NCBI RefSeq assembly: GCF_013978595.1
Contig: NZ_JACDTZ010000001.1
Location: 1,054,001-1,118,000, forward strand
Length of the DNA stretch: 64,000 nucleotides
Direction: 5' to 3'
Origin: Corynebacterium haematomassiliense
GTDB taxonomy: Bacteria; Actinomycetota; Actinomycetes; Mycobacteriales; Mycobacteriaceae
Below are positions 53,018 through 63,304 of this stretch, piece after piece. A program made the position numbers and the translations under genes. Within the stretch, counting starts at the first letter, position 1. The number at the start of each line of letters is the position of its first letter. The notes below the pieces were generated by a model that saw nothing but the letters and a program-made list of their open reading frames with translations, searched no databases and was not told the DNA's origin.

Positions 53018-54243
53018 CAGATCAGGCCCATCGCGTAGCCGATCGCCGGCACCAGCACCGCCACGGTGGCCACGACGCCGAGGGTGATCAGCAGCGCCTT
53101 GGCGATGTTGTTGTCGCGGGTCTCCTCCGCGGCGTCCTCGCTGCTTTGCTCCTGAGCCTCAGGCGTGACGACGGGCGCCTCGCTCGGCACACTCGACGGC
53201 GTCGCCGCGCCGACCGGGATCGGCTGCTGCAGCGTGGGGGCCGGGATCACCACGGTCTTTTTCGTCGGCCCAGAGATGTGGATGGTGTTGCCGGACACCG
53301 ACGTCACGGCCGGCGCCGGCTCGCGGGGAGTCTGCGGCGACGCCCCTGGCGCCTCAGAGGCAGGCGCGGGCTCGCGCGTGACCTCCGCAACGGGGTTCAC
53401 CACGGTGCTGCGCACCGACGTCGGCACCGCCGGCGTCGACGTCTTCTTGCTCGGCGAGGCCGGCTTTGCCGACACGCCGTAGTGGGAGCGGAGGAACGTG
53501 TCGATGGCGGAGTCGTCGTAAAGCGCGCCGCTTTGAAGCGAACTGGCGCGCTCGAAGCCCACGACCTCCTCGCCGCGCTCGTCCACAAGCGCGTTCGCCC
53601 CGGACATCACGCCGACGAGCCCGCGGCCCGGCGCGTAGACCGGCCCGCCGGAGTCGCCGTAGTCCGGCATGCCGGGGGCGTCGAAGTAGATGGTTTTCTC
53701 GATCATGCCCACGAACGGCCCACAGGTGGCGCGGTTTGTGCCGCCGTGCGAGGCGTAGCCGTGGTAGCACAGCGTCTCGCCGGGCTCGATGTCTTCGATG
53801 GGCACGTACTCGCCGCCGAAGGGGTTGGCCTCCACCTCGACGCCGTTGAACCAGTAGATCACCGCCCAGTCGTTGGCGTTGGAGGCGCCGTAGTAGGCGG
53901 CGGCCGGGTAGATCATGCCGGCAGGGGTGGTCATTTCGCGGCCCTTGCTGTCGGCGAGGTAGACCAGCGAGCCGGTTTGCCACCCGTAGTTGCCGTTGTC
54001 GGCGCAGTGTCCGGCGGTGTAGCTGCGGCGCTGCTTCGAGTCGTTGTAGCCGATGGTGCAGGCGGTGAGGTTGTCGTTGCCGAGGTTGTCCACGAACATG
54101 CGGGCACCTTGCTTGACGACGAGCCGCTCCGCCGCCGGCGCTTCCACTCCACCGACGAGACCAGAAGCTGCCAGCGCGGACGCCGCGGCGAGCGCAGCGA
54201 CGCGTGCGCCCACGCGGGGGCGTCGCACTGTACCGTTCGCCAT
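53017..54243 (-). CDS. Secreted, membrane-anchored trypsin-like serine protease
   Basis: 408 residues from ATG 54243 with AAGGAAAG upstream. Signal peptide (ARVAALAAASALAASGLVGG); chymotrypsin-fold domain about 55-260 with catalytic His in YTAGHCADN, Asp in NANDWAVIYWF and Ser in PDYGDSGGPVYAPGRG. A Pro/Ser/Thr-rich linker (about 265-370) follows, then a C-terminal membrane segment ALLITLGVVATVAVLVPAIGYAMGLI. The enzyme would be displayed on the outside of the membrane. Substrate unknown. Confidence 0.9.
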   Translation of the reverse strand: MANGTVRRPRVGARVAALAAASALAASGLVGGVEAPAAERLVVKQGARMFVDNLGNDNLTACTIGYNDSKQRRSYTAGHCADNGNYGWQTGSLVYLADSKGREMTTPAGMIYPAAAYYGASNANDWAVIYWFNGVEVEANPFGGEYVPIEDIEPGETLCYHGYASHGGTNRATCGPFVGMIEKTIYFDAPGMPDYGDSGGPVYAPGRGLVGVMSGANALVDERGEEVVGFERASSLQSGALYDDSAIDTFLRSHYGVSAKPASPSKKTSTPAVPTSVRSTVVNPVAEVTREPAPASEAPGASPQTPREPAPAVTSVSGNTIHISGPTKKTVVIPAPTLQQPIPVGAATPSSVPSEAPVVTPEAQEQSSEDAAEETRDNNIAKALLITLGVVATVAVLVPAIGYAMGLI

Positions 54244-54306
54244 GCAGCTTTCCTTGTCTTGTCTTTTAACGGTTTCCCCGGAACTGTACAGCACGAACCC
54301 GCGGAA

Positions 54307-56262
54307 TTACACGTCGGAGCCGGCGAGCCCGCGGCGCTGAAGCAGCGGGCGGGTGTCCTTGTCGCGGCCGCGGAAGGCGCGGTAGGCCTCGGCGTAGTCG
54401 CGCGAGGAGCCCTTGGACAGGATCGCCTCGCGGAACTTCGCGCCGGTCTCACGGTTGATGCCCTCCTCGGCAACGAGCTGGTAGCCGTCCGCGTCGAGTG
54501 CCTCGGCCCACAGGTAGGAGTAGTAGCCCGCGGAGTAGCCGCCGGCGAAGATGTGGTTGAACCAGGTGGAGCGGTAGCGCGGCTCCAGCCCTTCGACGTT
54601 CAGGCCGTACTCGCGCAGGACGTTGTCTTCGAAGGCGTCGATGTCCGACGGGATGTCGCCCGCAAGCGAGTGCCACGCAAGGTCGATCGCGCTGGCTGCG
54701 AGGTATTCGGCGGTGGTGAAGCCCTGGCCGAACTGGCGGGAGGCCTCCATCGCCTCTAACAGCGGTGCCGGGATGACCTCGCCGGTGTCCACGTGGCGGG
54801 CGTAGTTGCGGGCGATCTCGGGGGCAAACGCGTAGTTCTCGTTGATCTGGGAGGGGAACTCCACCCAGTCGCGCGGGACGTTGGTGCCGGAGTGCGACGG
54901 GTAGCGCACGTCCGAGAGCAGGCCGTGCAGGGCGTGGCCGAACTCGTGGAACAGGGTGGTCACCTCGTCGATGGTGAGCAGGTTGGAGCTGATCGACATG
55001 ACGTTGACCACCACCGGCTTCGTGCCGGCGAGGTGGGACTGGTCCACAAACGAGCTCATCCAGGCGCCGCCGCGCTTCGACGGGCGGGCGTTGTAGTCCG
55101 TGAGCAGCAGCCCGATGCCGGTGCCGTCTTCCTCTTTGACCTCCCACACGTCCACGTCCTCGCGGTAGCCGGCCAAATCCTCGCGCTTCTCCACCGTGAT
55201 GCCGTAGAGCAGGTTCGCGGCGTAGAAGACGCCGTCGGTGAGCACCTGCTCGAGCGGGAAGTATTTGCGCAGCTCCGCTTCGTCGATGCCGAGTTCCTCC
55301 TCGCGGCGCTTGGCCTGCCAGTACGGCCAGTCCGCCCCGCCAAGCTCCTCGCCGGCCAGTTCCCCGGCGAGTTTGCGCTCGGCCTCGGCGTTCGCGGCGG
55401 CCGCCGGCGCCAGGTCCGCGATGAGCTGGCGCGCTGCCGCGGCGGTGCCGGCGGTCTCCTCAGCGATGACGTAGTCGGCGTGTGTGTCAAAGCCGAGCAG
55501 CTTCGCGCGCTCCTGGCGCAGTGTCACCGACTCCAGCACGATGTCCGGGTTGGTGTCGCGGCCGCGGGCACGGGAGGCGTCGAAAAGCTTGTGGCGCGAG
55601 GAAGATTCCTCGAGCTCCGACTGCAGCGCCTGGGTGGTGGGCAGCTCAATCGGCACGACGTAGTGGCCGCCGTCCTCGTACGCGGCGAGCTGGTCGTCCG
55701 AAAGCCCGGCGAGCTCCTCGCGCGAAAACTCCACCGCGAGCTTCTTCGTGTCAGCGAGCAGGTTGCGGCCGAAGCGCTCCGACAACTCAGACAAACGCTG
55801 GTTGATCTCCTGCAGGCGCGACTTCCCGGCGGCGTTAAGGTCCGCGCCGCGGCGGGTGAAGCGGCGCAGCAGCTCGCTGTGAAGCCTCTGCGACTCCGCG
55901 TCCGCCGGCACCTCGACGCCCTTGATGCGCTGGTAGAGCGCGTCGTTCTGGTAAATCGAGTCCACGTGCGCGGACAGCTTCGGCACGATGCGGTCTGCCA
56001 CCGCGTCGAACTCGTCGGTGGCGTCGGTGCCCTGCAGGTTGAAAAACCACGACATCACCCGGTCCAGGTCCTGCCCGGCCAGCTCGAAGGCTTCGACGGT
56101 GTTGGCCCACGTCGGCGCGTCAGCGGTGGTGATCTCGGCGATTTCCGCGGCGTGGCGCTTCAGCGCCTCTTCGAACGCGGGCTCCACGTGTTCCAGCCGG
56201 ATCGCGGCGAAGTCCGGCAGGTTGTACGGCAGGGTCGAGGGGGTCAGAAGCGGGTTTGTCAT
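54307..56262 (-). CDS. M3-family oligopeptidase (Dcp/oligopeptidase A type)
   Basis: 651 residues. Zinc motif VTTLFHEFGHALHGLLSDVRYPSHSGTNVPRDWVEFPSQINENYA: HEFGH plus the downstream Glu ligand. Starts NPLLTPSTLPYNLPDFAAIRLEHVEPAFEEALKRH, the usual OpdA/Dcp N-terminus; ends FREAILSKGSSRDYAEAYRAFRGRD. It is a cytoplasmic metallopeptidase degrading short peptides. Length is normal. Only 32 bp separate it from the divergent esterase-like gene. Confidence 0.94.
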   Translation of the reverse strand: MTNPLLTPSTLPYNLPDFAAIRLEHVEPAFEEALKRHAAEIAEITTADAPTWANTVEAFELAGQDLDRVMSWFFNLQGTDATDEFDAVADRIVPKLSAHVDSIYQNDALYQRIKGVEVPADAESQRLHSELLRRFTRRGADLNAAGKSRLQEINQRLSELSERFGRNLLADTKKLAVEFSREELAGLSDDQLAAYEDGGHYVVPIELPTTQALQSELEESSSRHKLFDASRARGRDTNPDIVLESVTLRQERAKLLGFDTHADYVIAEETAGTAAAARQLIADLAPAAAANAEAERKLAGELAGEELGGADWPYWQAKRREEELGIDEAELRKYFPLEQVLTDGVFYAANLLYGITVEKREDLAGYREDVDVWEVKEEDGTGIGLLLTDYNARPSKRGGAWMSSFVDQSHLAGTKPVVVNVMSISSNLLTIDEVTTLFHEFGHALHGLLSDVRYPSHSGTNVPRDWVEFPSQINENYAFAPEIARNYARHVDTGEVIPAPLLEAMEASRQFGQGFTTAEYLAASAIDLAWHSLAGDIPSDIDAFEDNVLREYGLNVEGLEPRYRSTWFNHIFAGGYSAGYYSYLWAEALDADGYQLVAEEGINRETGAKFREAILSKGSSRDYAEAYRAFRGRDKDTRPLLQRRGLAGSDV

Positions 56263-56294
56263 GGCGGTCAGTGTATGCGGATACGATCTGCCGC

Positions 56295-57068
56295 ATGGGC
56301 GAAACGGAGATCACATGCGCGGCCGGCACCATCGTGGGCGAGGTGCGCGGGGGCGCGAGGCTTTTCGACGCCATCCCGTTCCTGGAAATTGCGCACCCCT
56401 TCGACGACCCGGTGGCCGTAAAGCAGGGATTGCTTATCGACGCCACCACGCCGCACCCCAACGCCCTCTCCATCAGTGCCCCGCTTTGCGCTCGCTCGGG
56501 CACGGATTGCCCGGTGGTGGTGTGGCTGTCAGCGCCGGCCGAGCTCGGCGACGAATTCGTTCACGTGCACGTGCCCCACCGCGACGGCTTCGAAGGGTTT
56601 CTCCCCTTTGCCGCCGACGCCATCGGGCACTTCCGCGGCGTCGCCGACGTTCAACTCGCGCTGCGCTGGATCCAGCGCAACATCGAGGCCTTCGGCGGTG
56701 ATCCCACCAACGTCACCGTCGTCGGCGCCGGCGAGGAGGCGGCCGTGGCGCTGTGGCTGTGCCGCCGCGATCACTACGCCGGCGAGTTCCGCCGCGTCTG
56801 GGCCGCGGACCCGGTGTTCCCGCGCGCGCCGTACGAGAAGCGCAAGTGGATCGTGCGTTACCTGCTGTCCGCGCCGCTGACGCGCGCCAAGCTCAACGAG
56901 TTGGCGGAGAATCGGCCTGGCAGGGTGGGGCGGAGCTACCGTCGATACGCAAAGTTCTTCGGACCTATGGGCCCGCAGCCCCACGACGCCTCCGAGCTCG
57001 CAGAGCTCGCGGTAGTGCGAGTGGAAGACGCGCTGGACCCCGGCGCGATCGCGGAATCTGCCCGCTAG
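56295..57068 (+). CDS. Carboxylesterase type-B-like protein lacking the catalytic serine
   Basis: 257 residues from ATG 56295 (MGETEITCAAGTIVGEVRGG). The N-terminal half follows the type-B esterase plan: RGGARLFDAIPFLEIAHPF, the LALRWIQRNIEAFGGDPTNVTVVG stretch before the nucleophile elbow. Where the family has G-E-S-A-G it reads G-A-G-E-E, so the serine is replaced by glycine. The protein also ends at about half the usual ~500 residues. It is probably not a hydrolase; a binding or decayed role is possible. The 11-mer at 56432 encodes LLIDATT. Confidence 0.78.
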   Translation: MGETEITCAAGTIVGEVRGGARLFDAIPFLEIAHPFDDPVAVKQGLLIDATTPHPNALSISAPLCARSGTDCPVVVWLSAPAELGDEFVHVHVPHRDGFEGFLPFAADAIGHFRGVADVQLALRWIQRNIEAFGGDPTNVTVVGAGEEAAVALWLCRRDHYAGEFRRVWAADPVFPRAPYEKRKWIVRYLLSAPLTRAKLNELAENRPGRVGRSYRRYAKFFGPMGPQPHDASELAELAVVRVEDALDPGAIAESAR

Positions 57069-57661
57069 TTGTTCAGGTTGCCTTTGAAGGTGACGTTGCC
57101 GATGGTGAACTCCGCGTCCCACAGGTTGCCGGTGGACACGTCGAAGGGGAACTTCGCGTTCACGGTCGCGCCCGGGCCCAGCGGGCGGTCCAGGCCCACG
57201 ATGTCCACGCCGGCCTCCTCCGCGATGGGCATGAACTTCGCATCCTTCATGTCCGGGTTGGAGGTGGAGTTGACGTTGTAGCGCAGCTTCGGCTCGAGCG
57301 CGTCCGCAGGCAGCGGCGCGTCCGACTCGTTGGTGATCGCCACCACCACGACCGAGCCGCCGTTCGGCGCGTACGAGGAGCCCTGCCACTTGTAGGACAG
57401 CTCCATCGCCGGGTCCTTCACGCGTTCGCCGGTGGTTTCGTCGCTGACCAGCGGCTCCGCCTCGTTGACCTCGAAGGGCTTGCGCTGCACACCGATGCGG
57501 TCGTCGGCCTGGCCCTGCGGGGCGTCCTCGGCGGCGGTGACCTGGGTGGAGCTGATGGTGTCCTCCCCCATCTCGGCGTCCGCGCAGGCAGAAAGCGCCA
57601 AGGCGGCTGCCAGGGCGGTGGCGGCCAGGGCGGCCTTGGGGCGGCGGGTGCAGTGGGACAT
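57065..57661 (-). CDS. Lipoprotein with DUF4352-like beta domain
   Basis: 198 residues. Signal peptide MSHCTRRPKAALAATALAAALALSAC with lipobox LSAC (Cys about 26). An acidic linker follows, then a beta-sandwich (about 70-195: VVVVAITNESDAPLPADALEPKLRYN ... GATVNAKFPFDVSTGNLWDAEFTIGNVTFKGNLN) resembling immunoglobulin-like extracellular lipoprotein domains. Convergent with the esterase-like gene, overlapping by 4 nt. Function unknown. Confidence 0.78.
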   Translation of the reverse strand: MSHCTRRPKAALAATALAAALALSACADAEMGEDTISSTQVTAAEDAPQGQADDRIGVQRKPFEVNEAEPLVSDETTGERVKDPAMELSYKWQGSSYAPNGGSVVVVAITNESDAPLPADALEPKLRYNVNSTSNPDMKDAKFMPIAEEAGVDIVGLDRPLGPGATVNAKFPFDVSTGNLWDAEFTIGNVTFKGNLNN

Positions 57662-57733
57662 GTGCGCCTCTTCTTTTGTCGCGGTGGGAAGCTTTGCTGC
57701 ACCACTTTACAGCCCTAGTAGGGTGTCGAAATT

Positions 57734-59635
57734 ATGCAGTCTTTGATGCGCGTTGTCCGCAGCGCTTCCGCCCTCTGGCCTTTCTATATCGCGGTTGTGG
57801 CGGTGTCGACGCTGGTGGCTGGTTTAGGGTTGGTCACCCCGTTTCTGCTGCGGGAGGCGACTGACACGATCGTGGCCAAACTTGGCGACGCCTCCCTGCC
57901 CGACCCCACCCAAACCGTCATCTGGCTCGCCGTGGCGCTGTTCGCCGCCGAGGCCATGGCTTCGGTGCTGCGCAACGTCTCCGGCTACTTGGGCGACGTG
58001 ATGGTCGCGCGGATCCGCCAGATCCTGTCCACGCGGTATTTTGCCAAGCTGCTGGCATTGCCGCAGCGCTACTACGACAACCAGGTCACCGGCACCATCA
58101 TCGCCCGGCTGGACCGCTCAATCGCCAACGTCACGCAGTTCATCCAATCCTTCACCAACAACTTCCTGCCCATGCTGATGCAGGTGGTGGCGATTTTGGG
58201 CATCACCGCCTACTACTACTGGCCGCTGACGGTGCTGCTGGCGCTGCTGTTCCCGCTCTACACCTGGCTCACCGCGTTGACGTCGAAGCGCTGGCAGGTC
58301 TTTGAAAAGGAGAAAAACGCCAACATCGACGAAGGCAACGGCCGCTTCGCCGAGGTCGTGGGACAAGTGAAGGTGACCAAGTCCTACGGCGCCGAGGTGC
58401 GCGAGCTGGAGAAGTTCGGCCGCCACTACACCAACACCGTGGACATCACCCGCCCCCAGTCGCGCTGGTGGCACTCCATGGACACGCTGCGCGGCGTGGC
58501 CATGAACCTGATCTTTTTGGGGATCTACCTCATCTTGTTCACCCGCACCCTGAACGGGCACTTCACGGTCGGCGAGATGGTCATGCTCATCCAGATGGTC
58601 ACCATGGCCCGCCAGCCGGTGACGATGATGAGCTGGATCGTGGATTCCGCGCAGCGCGCCATCGCCGGCTCGCGCGACTACTTCAATGTGATGGACGAGC
58701 CGGTCGAGCCGACGGCGAACCGGCAGCTCGTCGAGGCGACGAAGGCGTCGGGCATGCCGGAGGTCGTCGCAAAGCAGCAGGCTCCTTTGCAGGTGCGCGA
58801 GCCGGTGATCGCGTTCGAGGACGTCACCTTCGAGTATTTGGAGGGCGAGCCTGTGCTTCACGACGTCAACTTCGCCGCCCACGAAGGCGAAACCATCGCC
58901 CTTGTCGGCGAATCCGGCGGCGGCAAATCCACGATCGTGAACCTGCTGTTGGGCCTCTACCCCATCACCCGCGGCCGGCTGCGCGTGTGCGGCGAGGAGA
59001 TCTCGGAGCTGGACGTGGAGAAGCTGCGCGCCACCACCGGCGTGGTGTTCCAGGAGGCGGCGCTGTTCTCCGGGTCCGTGTTTGAGAACATCGCCTACGG
59101 CAAGCCCGACGCGACGCTGGAAGAAGTCGTGGAGGTGGCGAAGCGGGCGAACGCGCACGAGTTCATCATGAAGTTCGCCGACGGCTACGACACCGTCATC
59201 GGCGAGCGCGGCCTGCGCCTTTCCGGCGGGCAGCGCCAGCGCGTGGCCGTGGCGCGCGCGATGCTCAAGGACGCGCCGATCCTGATCCTGGATGAGGCCA
59301 CCTCCGCCCTGGACACCAAGGCCGAGCGCGCCGTGCAGGCCGGCCTGGACCAGCTGATGGAGGGCCGCACCACCATCATGATCGCGCACCGGTTGTCCAC
59401 CATCGCGGGTGTGGACACAATCATCACACTTCGCGACGGCCACGTCGACGAGATCGGCTCACCTGCCGAGCTTGCCGTTTCCGGCGGCATCTACTCCGAG
59501 CTGTTGCGCCTGACCGCGTCGTCCTCCGCCGCGGACCGGGAGCGGCTCAAGGCGTTCGGGTTCCACGTCGACGGCGCCGACGACGAGGATGAGGAAAACG
59601 ACGCGGACAACGCGGGCGGCGCGCTCACCCCCTAG
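57734..59635 (+). CDS. ABC exporter (fused membrane and ATPase domains)
   Basis: 633 residues. Six-helix exporter domain (about 15-320), then the ATPase: Walker A LVGESGGGKSTIVNLL, signature LSGGQRQRVAVARAML, Walker B ILILDEATSALD, switch IAHRLSTIAGVD. An acidic C-terminus ends the protein (DDEDEENDADN). This is a half-size type IV exporter that would act as a homodimer; substrate unknown (drug, lipid or peptide). It ends 11 bp before the GT87 gene and may be co-transcribed with it, suggesting a lipid or lipoglycan link. Confidence 0.9.
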   Translation: MQSLMRVVRSASALWPFYIAVVAVSTLVAGLGLVTPFLLREATDTIVAKLGDASLPDPTQTVIWLAVALFAAEAMASVLRNVSGYLGDVMVARIRQILSTRYFAKLLALPQRYYDNQVTGTIIARLDRSIANVTQFIQSFTNNFLPMLMQVVAILGITAYYYWPLTVLLALLFPLYTWLTALTSKRWQVFEKEKNANIDEGNGRFAEVVGQVKVTKSYGAEVRELEKFGRHYTNTVDITRPQSRWWHSMDTLRGVAMNLIFLGIYLILFTRTLNGHFTVGEMVMLIQMVTMARQPVTMMSWIVDSAQRAIAGSRDYFNVMDEPVEPTANRQLVEATKASGMPEVVAKQQAPLQVREPVIAFEDVTFEYLEGEPVLHDVNFAAHEGETIALVGESGGGKSTIVNLLLGLYPITRGRLRVCGEEISELDVEKLRATTGVVFQEAALFSGSVFENIAYGKPDATLEEVVEVAKRANAHEFIMKFADGYDTVIGERGLRLSGGQRQRVAVARAMLKDAPILILDEATSALDTKAERAVQAGLDQLMEGRTTIMIAHRLSTIAGVDTIITLRDGHVDEIGSPAELAVSGGIYSELLRLTASSSAADRERLKAFGFHVDGADDEDEENDADNAGGALTP

Positions 59636-59646
59636 TATGCCCATTT

Positions 59647-62163
59647 GTGCGAAAAGTAATCCTCTCTGTGCCGATGATGGCGGTGGCGCTCGTACTGTGC
59701 CTGCTCAGTCTGCTGTTTGGCTGGTACCAGCACAGCTACGTGCCCTTCTACAGCACGGACCGGCGCGAGGTGGAGGACTTTTTGGTCTATTACCGCGGCG
59801 CGAAGGCGTTCTGGGACAGCCCGAACGTCTACGAGTCCCTGATCAACACCGGCGCTGCGGGCGATTTGCCGTACTCGTACCCGCCGTCGTCGCTGCTGTT
59901 TTTCACCCCGCTGACGCTGTTCGGGGAGACGGTGGGCCTGATGGTGTTTTCGCTGGTGTCGCTGGCAGCCCTGTGGTGGGTGATCACGCTTACGCTGCGC
60001 AAGTGCCGCATTGAAGACGCCGGCAAGTGGGCGCTGGTGGCGCTGCCGCTCGCGTTTTGGGTCGACCCGGTCCACAACACGTTCCACCACGGCCAGGTCA
60101 ACATCGTGCTCATGGCGCTGGTGCTCACGGATCTGTGGTGGGACTCGCCGAAGCGCAAGTACCTGCCCGTGGGCGTGCTCACCGGCATCGCGGCCGCGGT
60201 GAAAATGACGCCGGCGCTATTCGGGCTGTACTTCATCTTCACCCGCAACTGGAAGGCGCTTGCCGCGGCGTTTCTCACCGGCGTGATGTCGCTGGGTGTT
60301 GCGGGTGCGCTGAAACCGGAGGCGCTGGCGTACTACTTCACCACCCAAATCGGGCAGATGTCCGGCGTGCTTGGGCTGAACCGCTCGCACAACCAGTCCG
60401 CCCGCGGCCTGGTGGCCCGCTACGTGCCGGAAGCGGCGCAGACCTACTTCACCGCGATCATGTTCGCCGGCATCATCGCGCTCGCGCTGCTGGCCTTGCG
60501 ACGCCTGCTGGCCGCCCGCGCCAACGAGGCGGCGGTGCTCTGCGTCGCGCTGCTGTCGCTGCTCGTCGCCCCGATCACCTGGCAGCACCACTACGTGTGG
60601 GTGGTTCCGCTGTGCATCATCATGGCGGTCGGCGGCATCCGCAACGCCAACCCGTGGCCGCCGTTTCTGGTGGCGGTGTATCTGACCATCTCCACGATCT
60701 TCATCCCGCACAAGCAGATCATGAACCCGATGTCCACCACGCCGGACGCGTACACCGTGCGTGACTTGGCGCAGTCCAGCCTGGTCGTGTGGGCGATTCT
60801 GGTGGTGTTTGTGATGTGGGTGCAGGCGCGGGGATTCGTGCTCGTCGATAGGCAAAAGCCCCTGCGGTTCACCCAGTTCGTGGCCTTCCCGCCGCTGGTG
60901 GCCTACGCGGTGCTGTGCACGTTTGCAACAGCCTGGTGGCGCAAGATGGAATCGCCGATGCTGTCGGCGTACGAAGGCATCTTTCACCCGCTGGAGCACC
61001 TGCAGATGCTGCGCGGGGCGGGCGACGGCTTCTTCGCCGAGCCAGACATTTACTCGGTGGCGTTCAGCTACCCCGACGGGCGGCAGGACTACTTCCTGCA
61101 CCCGCCGGTGACCATGCTGTTTGGCAGGTTGCTCGGCGCGGGCGAGATGGGCACGTGGGAGGCGCTGCACACCATCGCGGGCACGCTGGCGGTGTGGTGG
61201 ATCATCTACCTGCTGTTCAGGCGTTTCCGGTGGCCGTCGCCGGTGGCGTGCGCGACGGTGCTGCTGCCGGCGGTGCTGTGGCTGGACCCGGTGCGGTTCA
61301 ACTTCTACTACGGCGAGCTGGCCATTTTCGCCGTGGCGTTCGTGGCCACGGACCTGTGGTGGACCCGCCCGGGCGAGTGGCAGCGCTGGGTGCCCAAGGG
61401 GCTGCTCACCGGCATCGCCGCCGCGTTTACCCTGCGGCCTACGGTGTTCGCGCTGTATTTCCTGTTCCGCAAGGACTACCGGGCGCTCGGCTGGATGGGC
61501 GGCGCGTTCGCGTCCCTCACCGCGCTGGGTGCGGTGGCGCGCCCAGGCATGACGGCGGCGTATTTCACCGACTACCTGTGGCACATTGGCGAGCGCTACG
61601 ACCTCTCCCAGGCGCAGAACCTCACGCTGTTCGGCGCCGCCCAACGGTTTACCGGCGCAGACGGCGCGAGCGCGCTGTGGGTGCTCGCGGTGCTCGTCGT
61701 CGGCGGCGCGCTGATCTACGCCGCCCGCGTTTTTATTCAGCGCGGCGAGGCCCCGATGGGCGCGGTCAGCCTGGCGCTCGCGGCACTGACAGTCTCCTCC
61801 TGGGCCCCGCCGTACGCGTGGGCGTGGATGCTGCCGGGCGTGTTCATCATCGGCGAGTTCGCGTGGCGCCGCCGCGACGTTGCCGCGCTGCTGACCATGC
61901 TCACCTACCTGGGCCTTTCCACCGTGTTCGTGCCGCACTCGCAGTTTAAAAACATGGACACCATCGCCGGACGCGACCGGGTGCTCGGCGACTGGGTCAT
62001 GTCGTCCGTGGTGTGGTGGACGCTGCTCGCCGCCGCGGTGTTCGCCGCGTGGGCGCTGACCCAACGCAGAGAAGATGATGGCTACCGTAGGCCCCATGCA
62101 ATTCCCCGATCTTCACACCCTGCAAGCCCGCGGCACGAGGAAGTGGACGCAGTTCAACCCTGA
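59647..62163 (+). CDS. Tandem GT87-type polyprenol-phosphate mannosyltransferase (DUF2029, two copies in one chain)
   Basis: 838 residues starting at GTG 59647 ([21 protein letters not shown]). Two GT-C membrane domains follow one another. Domain 1 (about 1-400): [76 protein letters not shown]. Domain 2 (about 420-820): [80 protein letters not shown]87 enzymes such as PimE, MptC and MptD use decaprenyl-phospho-mannose to add alpha-1,2-mannose to lipomannan. The 3' end runs 68 nt into the next gene. Substrate is inferred. Confidence 0.85.
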   Translation: MRKVILSVPMMAVALVLCLLSLLFGWYQHSYVPFYSTDRREVEDFLVYYRGAKAFWDSPNVYESLINTGAAGDLPYSYPPSSLLFFTPLTLFGETVGLMVFSLVSLAALWWVITLTLRKCRIEDAGKWALVALPLAFWVDPVHNTFHHGQVNIVLMALVLTDLWWDSPKRKYLPVGVLTGIAAAVKMTPALFGLYFIFTRNWKALAAAFLTGVMSLGVAGALKPEALAYYFTTQIGQMSGVLGLNRSHNQSARGLVARYVPEAAQTYFTAIMFAGIIALALLALRRLLAARANEAAVLCVALLSLLVAPITWQHHYVWVVPLCIIMAVGGIRNANPWPPFLVAVYLTISTIFIPHKQIMNPMSTTPDAYTVRDLAQSSLVVWAILVVFVMWVQARGFVLVDRQKPLRFTQFVAFPPLVAYAVLCTFATAWWRKMESPMLSAYEGIFHPLEHLQMLRGAGDGFFAEPDIYSVAFSYPDGRQDYFLHPPVTMLFGRLLGAGEMGTWEALHTIAGTLAVWWIIYLLFRRFRWPSPVACATVLLPAVLWLDPVRFNFYYGELAIFAVAFVATDLWWTRPGEWQRWVPKGLLTGIAAAFTLRPTVFALYFLFRKDYRALGWMGGAFASLTALGAVARPGMTAAYFTDYLWHIGERYDLSQAQNLTLFGAAQRFTGADGASALWVLAVLVVGGALIYAARVFIQRGEAPMGAVSLALAALTVSSWAPPYAWAWMLPGVFIIGEFAWRRRDVAALLTMLTYLGLSTVFVPHSQFKNMDTIAGRDRVLGDWVMSSVVWWTLLAAAVFAAWALTQRREDDGYRRPHAIPRSSHPASPRHEEVDAVQP

Positions 62164-63217
62164 CGTGTTGCCGCTGTTTATCGCGGAGAGCGATTTTCCC
62201 ACCGCGCCCGCTGTGAAGCAGGCGATCGTGGAAGCCGCCGAGCGCGAGATGTTCGGCTACACCCCCGCCCCGCACGCGCACCGCCTCGGCGAGGCCGTCT
62301 CCGACTTCTACGCGGGCCGCTACGGCTGGCGCCCTGACGCGGACAAAATCTTCCCGGTCGCGGACGTGGTGCGCGGCGTGATGCTGGCCATCCAGTACTT
62401 CACCGAGGGCGACGTGGTGGTCCCGGTCCCCGCCTACTTTCCGTTCCTGGATGTGGCGGAGGTTGCTGGCCGCAAGCGTGTTGACGTCAGCTCCGCCGGG
62501 GGCCTCGACCTGGCAGAAGTGGAAACCGCGTTCCAAAACGGCGCGGGCAGCATCATCGTGACCAATCCGTTCAACCCGGGCGGCTACGTGTTCACCGAAT
62601 CGCAGCTCGACGAGGTCTGCGCGCTGGCCCGCAAGTACAACGCCCGGGTGATCGTGGACGAGATCCACGCCCCGCTGGTCTACGACGGCACCCACGTCTG
62701 CGCCGCGGCGAACAACCCGGACGTGTGCATCACGGTCACCGCGACGTCCAAGGCGTGGAACGTCGCGGGGCTGAAGTGCGCGCAGATGATCTTCTCCAAC
62801 GACGAGGACGTGCAGACTTGGAACGCGATGTCGGGCGTGGCCAAGGACGGGGTGGGCACCCTGGGCATCGTTGCGGCGGAGGCCTGCTACGACCACGGCC
62901 GCGAGTTCTTGGACGAGGAGATCGCGCAGCTCAAGGCCAACCGAGACTGGCTGGTGGAAAACCTGCCGAAGGCGGTGCCGGGCATCGAGATCGAGGTGCC
63001 GGCCGCGACCTACCTGATGTTTTTGAACTTCAAGAACACCAAGCTTGTCGACGAAAGACCCGCCGCGTGGCTGCGCCGCCACGCGAAGGTGGCCATGAAC
63101 GAGGGCGTGGACTTCGGACCCGGCGGCGAGCACCGCGCAAGGCTGAACTTCGCCACCTCGCCGGAGATCCTGGAGGAAGCGGTGCGGCGGATGGGCGGAG
63201 CCGTCGCAAAGCTTTAG
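62096..63217 (+). CDS. aecD: PLP-dependent cystathionine beta-lyase (C-S lyase), MalY/PatB type
   Basis: 373 residues from ATG 62096 ([17 protein letters not shown]); ATG 62075 is an alternative. Class I/II aminotransferase fold of the PatB/MalY branch: [74 protein letters not shown], and [20 protein letters not shown] with the PLP lysine. It cleaves cystathionine and related thioethers to homocysteine or thiols, pyruvate and ammonia. In C. glutamicum aecD is followed by brnQ, exactly as here. Confidence 0.9.
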   Translation: MQFPDLHTLQARGTRKWTQFNPDVLPLFIAESDFPTAPAVKQAIVEAAEREMFGYTPAPHAHRLGEAVSDFYAGRYGWRPDADKIFPVADVVRGVMLAIQYFTEGDVVVPVPAYFPFLDVAEVAGRKRVDVSSAGGLDLAEVETAFQNGAGSIIVTNPFNPGGYVFTESQLDEVCALARKYNARVIVDEIHAPLVYDGTHVCAAANNPDVCITVTATSKAWNVAGLKCAQMIFSNDEDVQTWNAMSGVAKDGVGTLGIVAAEACYDHGREFLDEEIAQLKANRDWLVENLPKAVPGIEIEVPAATYLMFLNFKNTKLVDERPAAWLRRHAKVAMNEGVDFGPGGEHRARLNFATSPEILEEAVRRMGGAVAKL

Positions 63218-63304
63218 CATCCCACTTCATGGAACCCTGTTCCCATCTAGCGGTCGGTTGGTCTAGACTCTAGGGAACTTCAACCCAACTAGAGAGGAAC
63301 GACC

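Noticed and set aside
60217..62097. 626-residue open frame antisense to the GT87 gene
   Set aside because: A GC-rich antisense shadow full of His/Arg/Gln without domains; the sense frame has aligned family motifs.
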